Source: SBBG01 sp033717875
Lineage (GTDB): Bacteria; Pseudomonadota; Gammaproteobacteria; Ga0077554; Ga007554
NCBI GenBank assembly: GCA_033717875.1
Contig: JADDKJ010000044.1
Span: 1-25,460, forward strand
Direction of reading: 5' to 3'
Length of the DNA: 25,460 nt
In this document: in pieces, positions 22,385 to 25,460 of the stretch
Position numbering within the stretch: position 1 is the first letter of the stretch
Layout: each line of letters begins with the position of its first letter
Made by a program: the position numbers and the translations under genes
Notes under the pieces: model-generated
What the model was told of the DNA's origin: nothing
The model's database searches: none
Seen by the model: the letters and a program-made list of their open reading frames with translations, nothing else

Positions 22385-24296
22385 AACAAACGCCGAAGAC
22401 ATGACAGGCCGCCTTTCGGAAAAAGACTACCTGGGTCCGCTGCCCACCGTCCTTTCCGCCACACGCCTTTCCCAACCCCTGCCGGAAGCCCCGGCGGCCA
22501 TCACCGTGGTTGATCGCGACATGATCCACGCTTCCGGGGCCCGCGAACTGGCTGACGTGTTCAGGCTCGTTCCCGGCTTTCAGGTGGGCCATGTCAGCGG
22601 TCACTGGCAAACCGTCACCTATCACGGGCTGGCGGACACCTACTCGAAACGCATGCAAGTCCTCGTTGATGGGCGCTCCGTCTACACCCCCGCCTTCGGC
22701 GGCGTGCAGTGGAGCGATCTGCCCCTGGCGCTGGACGACATCGACCGCATCGAAGTGATCCGTGGCCCGAACATGGCGAGTTACGGCGCCAACGCCGTGC
22801 AGGGCGTCATCAACATCATCACCCGCCACGCCGCGCAAGACTCGGGCACACAGGTCAAGGCAATGGGTGGTTCCAAGGGCGTGCGGGAAGGATACCTGCG
22901 CCATGGCGGAGCGATAGGCAACCTCGACTACCGGCTTACCCTGGGCCACCGCCAGGACGACGGCTTCGACAACCGCAACGACAGCAAGCGTGTATCCCTG
23001 GCCACCCTGCGTACCGACTATCGCGCCACGCCCAACGACACCCTGATGCTGCAACTCGGCCTCAACGAAGGCCCCCGTGGCGCGGGAGAACCCGCCACAC
23101 CGGACGACCCCACGCCCACCAATAACGAACATACCCGGCGCATCAACAGCAACTATCAGCAAATTCGCTGGCAGCATAGCAAGGGCTCGGACGAGGAAAT
23201 CAGCCTCCAGTTCTTTCATAACTATCACAAGTCGAGCGAGTCGTGGCTCACGCCCGGCCTGCCCATCCTCGGCGGCGCCCAACTCCCTCTGGACGCAAGC
23301 GTGACCGCGCAACGCTATGATCTGGAATTGCAGCACAACTTCGCCCCTTCCACCCAGTGGCGCTTCGTCTGGGGCGCCGGCACCCGCCTTGACCAGGTCA
23401 CCTCGCCCGGCTTCCTCGGCACGTCGCAAGCGCTCAGCCATCGGCTGCATCGCCTGTTCGCCAACGGCGAATGGCGCATCACACCCGCGTGGCTGCTCAA
23501 CGCCGGGGCGATGGTGGAAAAAAACGACATCACCGGCGTCAACCTGGCGCCGCGGCTGGCACTGAATCACCTGGTCAACGCCAATCATGCGTTACGCGCC
23601 AGCCTGTCGAAGGCGGTGCGCACGCCGGTGATCTTTGAAGACCGGGCCGATTACAAGGTAACGTTCGGACCACTGCTCGATCACTTGTACCTGGGCAACC
23701 GCGATCTTTCGCCCGAAGCCATCGTCTCCCGCGAACTGGGTTACCTCGGAACTTTCCCGCAGGCGCATCTGTCAGTGGATATGAGGCTTTTCCATGACCG
23801 GATCAGCCGTCTGATCGACACCGATCTCGTGCCCTACCCAGGCGACAATGTGCCCGACGGAAGAACCCGTCGATTCATGAACGGTGACACGGCCACCATC
23901 ACCGGCGCTGAAACGCAAATCAAGTATCGTCCCCGCAAGGGCACACAGCTCATCTTCAGCTACGCTTATATGGACATGGACAGCGGCGATCAGCGCATCA
24001 AATATTCCAGAACGGCGCCCGTCAACTCCTTGAGCCTGCTGGCCATGCACGATTTCGGGCGCCGCGTGCAAGGCAGTCTCGGCTACTATTACGCCGATCA
24101 GGTGTACTACGTCGATCTGCCGAAAAGGAATATCGCGGGAGAGATGCAACGGCTCGATCTGCGCCTTGCCCACCTCTTCAAACACGGTGAAATCGCCGTG
24201 ATCGCGCAAAACGTGCTGGGCGATTACCAGGAATACCGGCGCCAGAACGTCTTCGATACGCGCTGGTACGCCACGCTGACGCTGAACTTGCAATGA
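22374..24296 (+). CDS. TonB-dependent outer-membrane receptor, N-terminal frame shifted
   Basis: The 640-residue frame contains a plug domain (SATRLSQPLPEAPAAITVVDRDMI, then GARELADVFRLVPGFQVG, VLVDGRSVYTPAFGGVQWSDLPL, IDRIEVIRGPNMASYGANAVQGVINIITR). It is followed by a beta-barrel of alternating strands ending TRWYATLTLNLQ. TonB-dependent receptors import iron chelates, cobalamin, metals or glycans across the outer membrane; the substrate here is unknown. The segment RTPVIFEDRADYK and the whole layout resemble vitamin B12/colicin-type receptors in general. The first in-frame ATG (22374) gives no signal peptide; the export signal lies in another frame upstream, so the gene as given would not yield a correctly exported protein. 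It probably forms an operon with the binding protein 13 nt downstream. Confidence 0.85.
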   Translation: MINKTNAEDMTGRLSEKDYLGPLPTVLSATRLSQPLPEAPAAITVVDRDMIHASGARELADVFRLVPGFQVGHVSGHWQTVTYHGLADTYSKRMQVLVDGRSVYTPAFGGVQWSDLPLALDDIDRIEVIRGPNMASYGANAVQGVINIITRHAAQDSGTQVKAMGGSKGVREGYLRHGGAIGNLDYRLTLGHRQDDGFDNRNDSKRVSLATLRTDYRATPNDTLMLQLGLNEGPRGAGEPATPDDPTPTNNEHTRRINSNYQQIRWQHSKGSDEEISLQFFHNYHKSSESWLTPGLPILGGAQLPLDASVTAQRYDLELQHNFAPSTQWRFVWGAGTRLDQVTSPGFLGTSQALSHRLHRLFANGEWRITPAWLLNAGAMVEKNDITGVNLAPRLALNHLVNANHALRASLSKAVRTPVIFEDRADYKVTFGPLLDHLYLGNRDLSPEAIVSRELGYLGTFPQAHLSVDMRLFHDRISRLIDTDLVPYPGDNVPDGRTRRFMNGDTATITGAETQIKYRPRKGTQLIFSYAYMDMDSGDQRIKYSRTAPVNSLSLLAMHDFGRRVQGSLGYYYADQVYYVDLPKRNIAGEMQRLDLRLAHLFKHGEIAVIAQNVLGDYQEYRRQNVFDTRWYATLTLNLQ

Positions 24297-24309
24297 CCGG
24301 CCGCCATCC

Positions 24310-25329
24310 TTGATCATGACATGGCACGCAGGCAATGGCACGGCTTCCGCCAATTCCATCCGCCAGGAGATGGCGCTTTTCCTCGGCGGCTTCCTGCTGA
24401 TTCTGCTTGCCCTCCTGCCGCCGGTCGCGGCGGCCGCCAGCATCGCGATCATGGCCAACGCGCAAGACGAGACACATGCCGAACTGGTCGAGAACCTGAA
24501 AACCGCGCTTTCCCGCGCCCCCAATAACCGGTTCAACATCAGAAGCATTCCCCTCTCGCCGCCCGAAAACACCGCTCTGGAAGACCAGAACATTCCGCGC
24601 AGCGATCTGATCGTCACCATCGGCACGGCCGCCGCGCAGAAGATCGCGCAACTCAAGGCATCGGCACAGACCCCGGTACTCAGCATCCTGGTACCGAAGG
24701 TCAACATCGATGATATCATCCGGGAAAAACCCGCTGCGGCGAATGGCGGACAGCAACATTCGGCCATCTATCTCGATCAACCGTTGCCCAGGCAACTTGA
24801 GCTGGTGCGCCTGGCTCTGCCGGAATACGCTGAAATCGGCGCGCTGTTCGGCCCCACATCGAGAACACTCTTGCCGGAACTGGAAAATGCGGCGGCAAAT
24901 AAGAAGCTGCACCTGCGGGAACGGACCGTGAGGAAGGGAGACACCTTGGCAACCACTCTCAGCGAACTGCTGACAGATAGCGATGCGCTGCTGGCCGTTC
25001 CCGACCCTCTGATCTTCAATCGCTACACGGTGCAAAACGTGCTGCTGACGACGTATCGCCAAAAAATCCCGGTCATCGGCTTTTCCCTGGCGTATGTCAA
25101 GGCGGGAGCGCTCATGGCGGTTTACAGCTCCCCGGCTCAAATCGCACAGCAAACCGCCGAAACCATCCTTCTCGCGGCGTCAAGGAACTGGCAATTGCCG
25201 CCGCCACAGTATCCTCACTACTTCAACATTGCGGTAAATCGTCAAGTGGCGCGCTCGCTGGGCCTGGCGATACCGGACGAGGTCACCCTGCAACGCCAGC
25301 TCCGGCAAGCGGAAGACAGCTCTTTATGA
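24310..25329 (+). CDS. periplasmic binding protein, ABC_sub_bind family
   Basis: The 339-residue protein has an N-terminal hydrophobic export segment (ALFLGGFLLILLALLPPVAAAA, about residues 22-43) and a type I periplasmic-binding fold. Signatures are DLIVTIGTAAAQKIAQL, TPVLSILVP, RQLELVRLALPEYAEIGALFG, DALLAVPDPLIFN, KIPVIGFSLAYVKAGALMAVY and the C-terminal FNIAVNRQVARSLGLAIP. This matches the uncharacterised ABC substrate-binding family PF04392. Start is uncertain: ATG 24310, 24316 and 24370 are in frame, and AGGAG touches 24370 without spacing. No ABC permease or ATPase is seen in the window. It may pass a ligand to a signalling protein rather than a transporter. The gene follows the receptor by 13 nt. 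Confidence 0.78.
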   Translation: MIMTWHAGNGTASANSIRQEMALFLGGFLLILLALLPPVAAAASIAIMANAQDETHAELVENLKTALSRAPNNRFNIRSIPLSPPENTALEDQNIPRSDLIVTIGTAAAQKIAQLKASAQTPVLSILVPKVNIDDIIREKPAAANGGQQHSAIYLDQPLPRQLELVRLALPEYAEIGALFGPTSRTLLPELENAAANKKLHLRERTVRKGDTLATTLSELLTDSDALLAVPDPLIFNRYTVQNVLLTTYRQKIPVIGFSLAYVKAGALMAVYSSPAQIAQQTAETILLAASRNWQLPPPQYPHYFNIAVNRQVARSLGLAIPDEVTLQRQLRQAEDSSL

Positions 25330-25388
25330 GGAAGGGTCTACGCGGAATCGTGTGGGTGAAAACCCGGGATTTCATAGCCGCGCATCCC

Positions 25389-25460
25389 TATAATTCCAGT
25401 GTTTTACCATTTTCCAGTTATCCCAAAACATGCTTCATCTCCATGACAGGATAATCCATG
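25389..25460 (+). other. possible -10 box and start codon of the next gene
   Basis: A perfect TATAAT occurs at 25389-25394 but no convincing -35 box lies 16-18 bp upstream. The window ends exactly on an ATG (25458-25460) preceded by AGGATA (25447-25452), a plausible start of a third gene of the receptor/binding-protein operon. Its product cannot be seen. Confidence 0.35.

Noticed and set aside
22286..22513. A separate 75-residue secreted protein starting at 22286.
   Set aside because: After the signal-like part the sequence becomes Arg/Pro-rich and overlaps conserved receptor sequence in another frame; a displaced receptor signal peptide explains it better.
22368..23588. Open frame of 406 codons on the minus strand opposite the TonB-dependent receptor.
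   Set aside because: It is antisense to conserved plug and barrel motifs and shows no domain of its own.

Overview
The window reads as a chromosomal segment of a Gram-negative proteobacterium. It encodes a TonB-dependent receptor, lipoprotein signal peptidase, type IV pilus minor pilins and a UUG-initiated rpsT. The order thiO - fimT/pilVWX/pilY1/pilE - ispH - lspA - ileS - ribF - murJ - rpsT is essentially that of Pseudomonas aeruginosa, but without fkpB and pilY2 and with a hicBA pair inserted. The linked set cysM - PolB-type exonuclease - rlmD and the non-canonical Fur-like gene lean toward Betaproteobacteria (Nitrosomonadales-like) or a related gammaproteobacterium. This placement is inference only.

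Region 1 (1-2735) is a decayed accessory island. It holds the 3' end of an IS3-family transposase, a secretin gene whose 5' part is gone at the IS junction, a small membrane protein, an excisionase-like HTH gene overlapping a tyrosine integrase, and a tRNA-Thr(CGT). The integrase has an amber codon at the conserved catalytic Trp position, which removes the nucleophilic Tyr. The content suggests a dead filamentous-phage-like or similar integrative element beside a tRNA.

Region 2 (2796-4393, minus) carries a Fur-superfamily regulator without the usual CxxC zinc motifs and the glycine oxidase gene thiO. Region 3 (4581-11141, plus) is a minor pilin operon (fimT, pilV, pilW, pilX, pilY1). It is followed by a strong intrinsic terminator and then pilE. 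These genes build the priming and adhesive tip complex of type IV pili.

Region 4 (11154-18468, minus) is a housekeeping run for cell-envelope and translation functions: murJ, ribF, hicB, hicA, ileS, lspA, ispH. Several of these genes overlap by 1-4 nt. A type II HicBA toxin-antitoxin pair is embedded between ribF and ileS. Upstream, a 160-bp element with perfect terminal inverted repeats (MITE-like) separates murJ from the divergent rpsT.

Region 5 (19144-22135, minus) is a translationally coupled trio: cysM, a DEDDy exonuclease and rlmD. Region 6 (22286-25460, plus) has a TonB-dependent receptor whose signal peptide lies in a different frame (an apparent frameshift). Next come a periplasmic ABC_sub_bind-type binding protein and the start codon of a further gene at the window edge.

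The most notable items are the hicBA pair inside an essential operon, the MITE-like element at the rpsT promoter, the amber-killed integrase, paired repeats upstream of fimT, and the receptor/binding-protein operon. None of these is demonstrably a new system from sequence alone.
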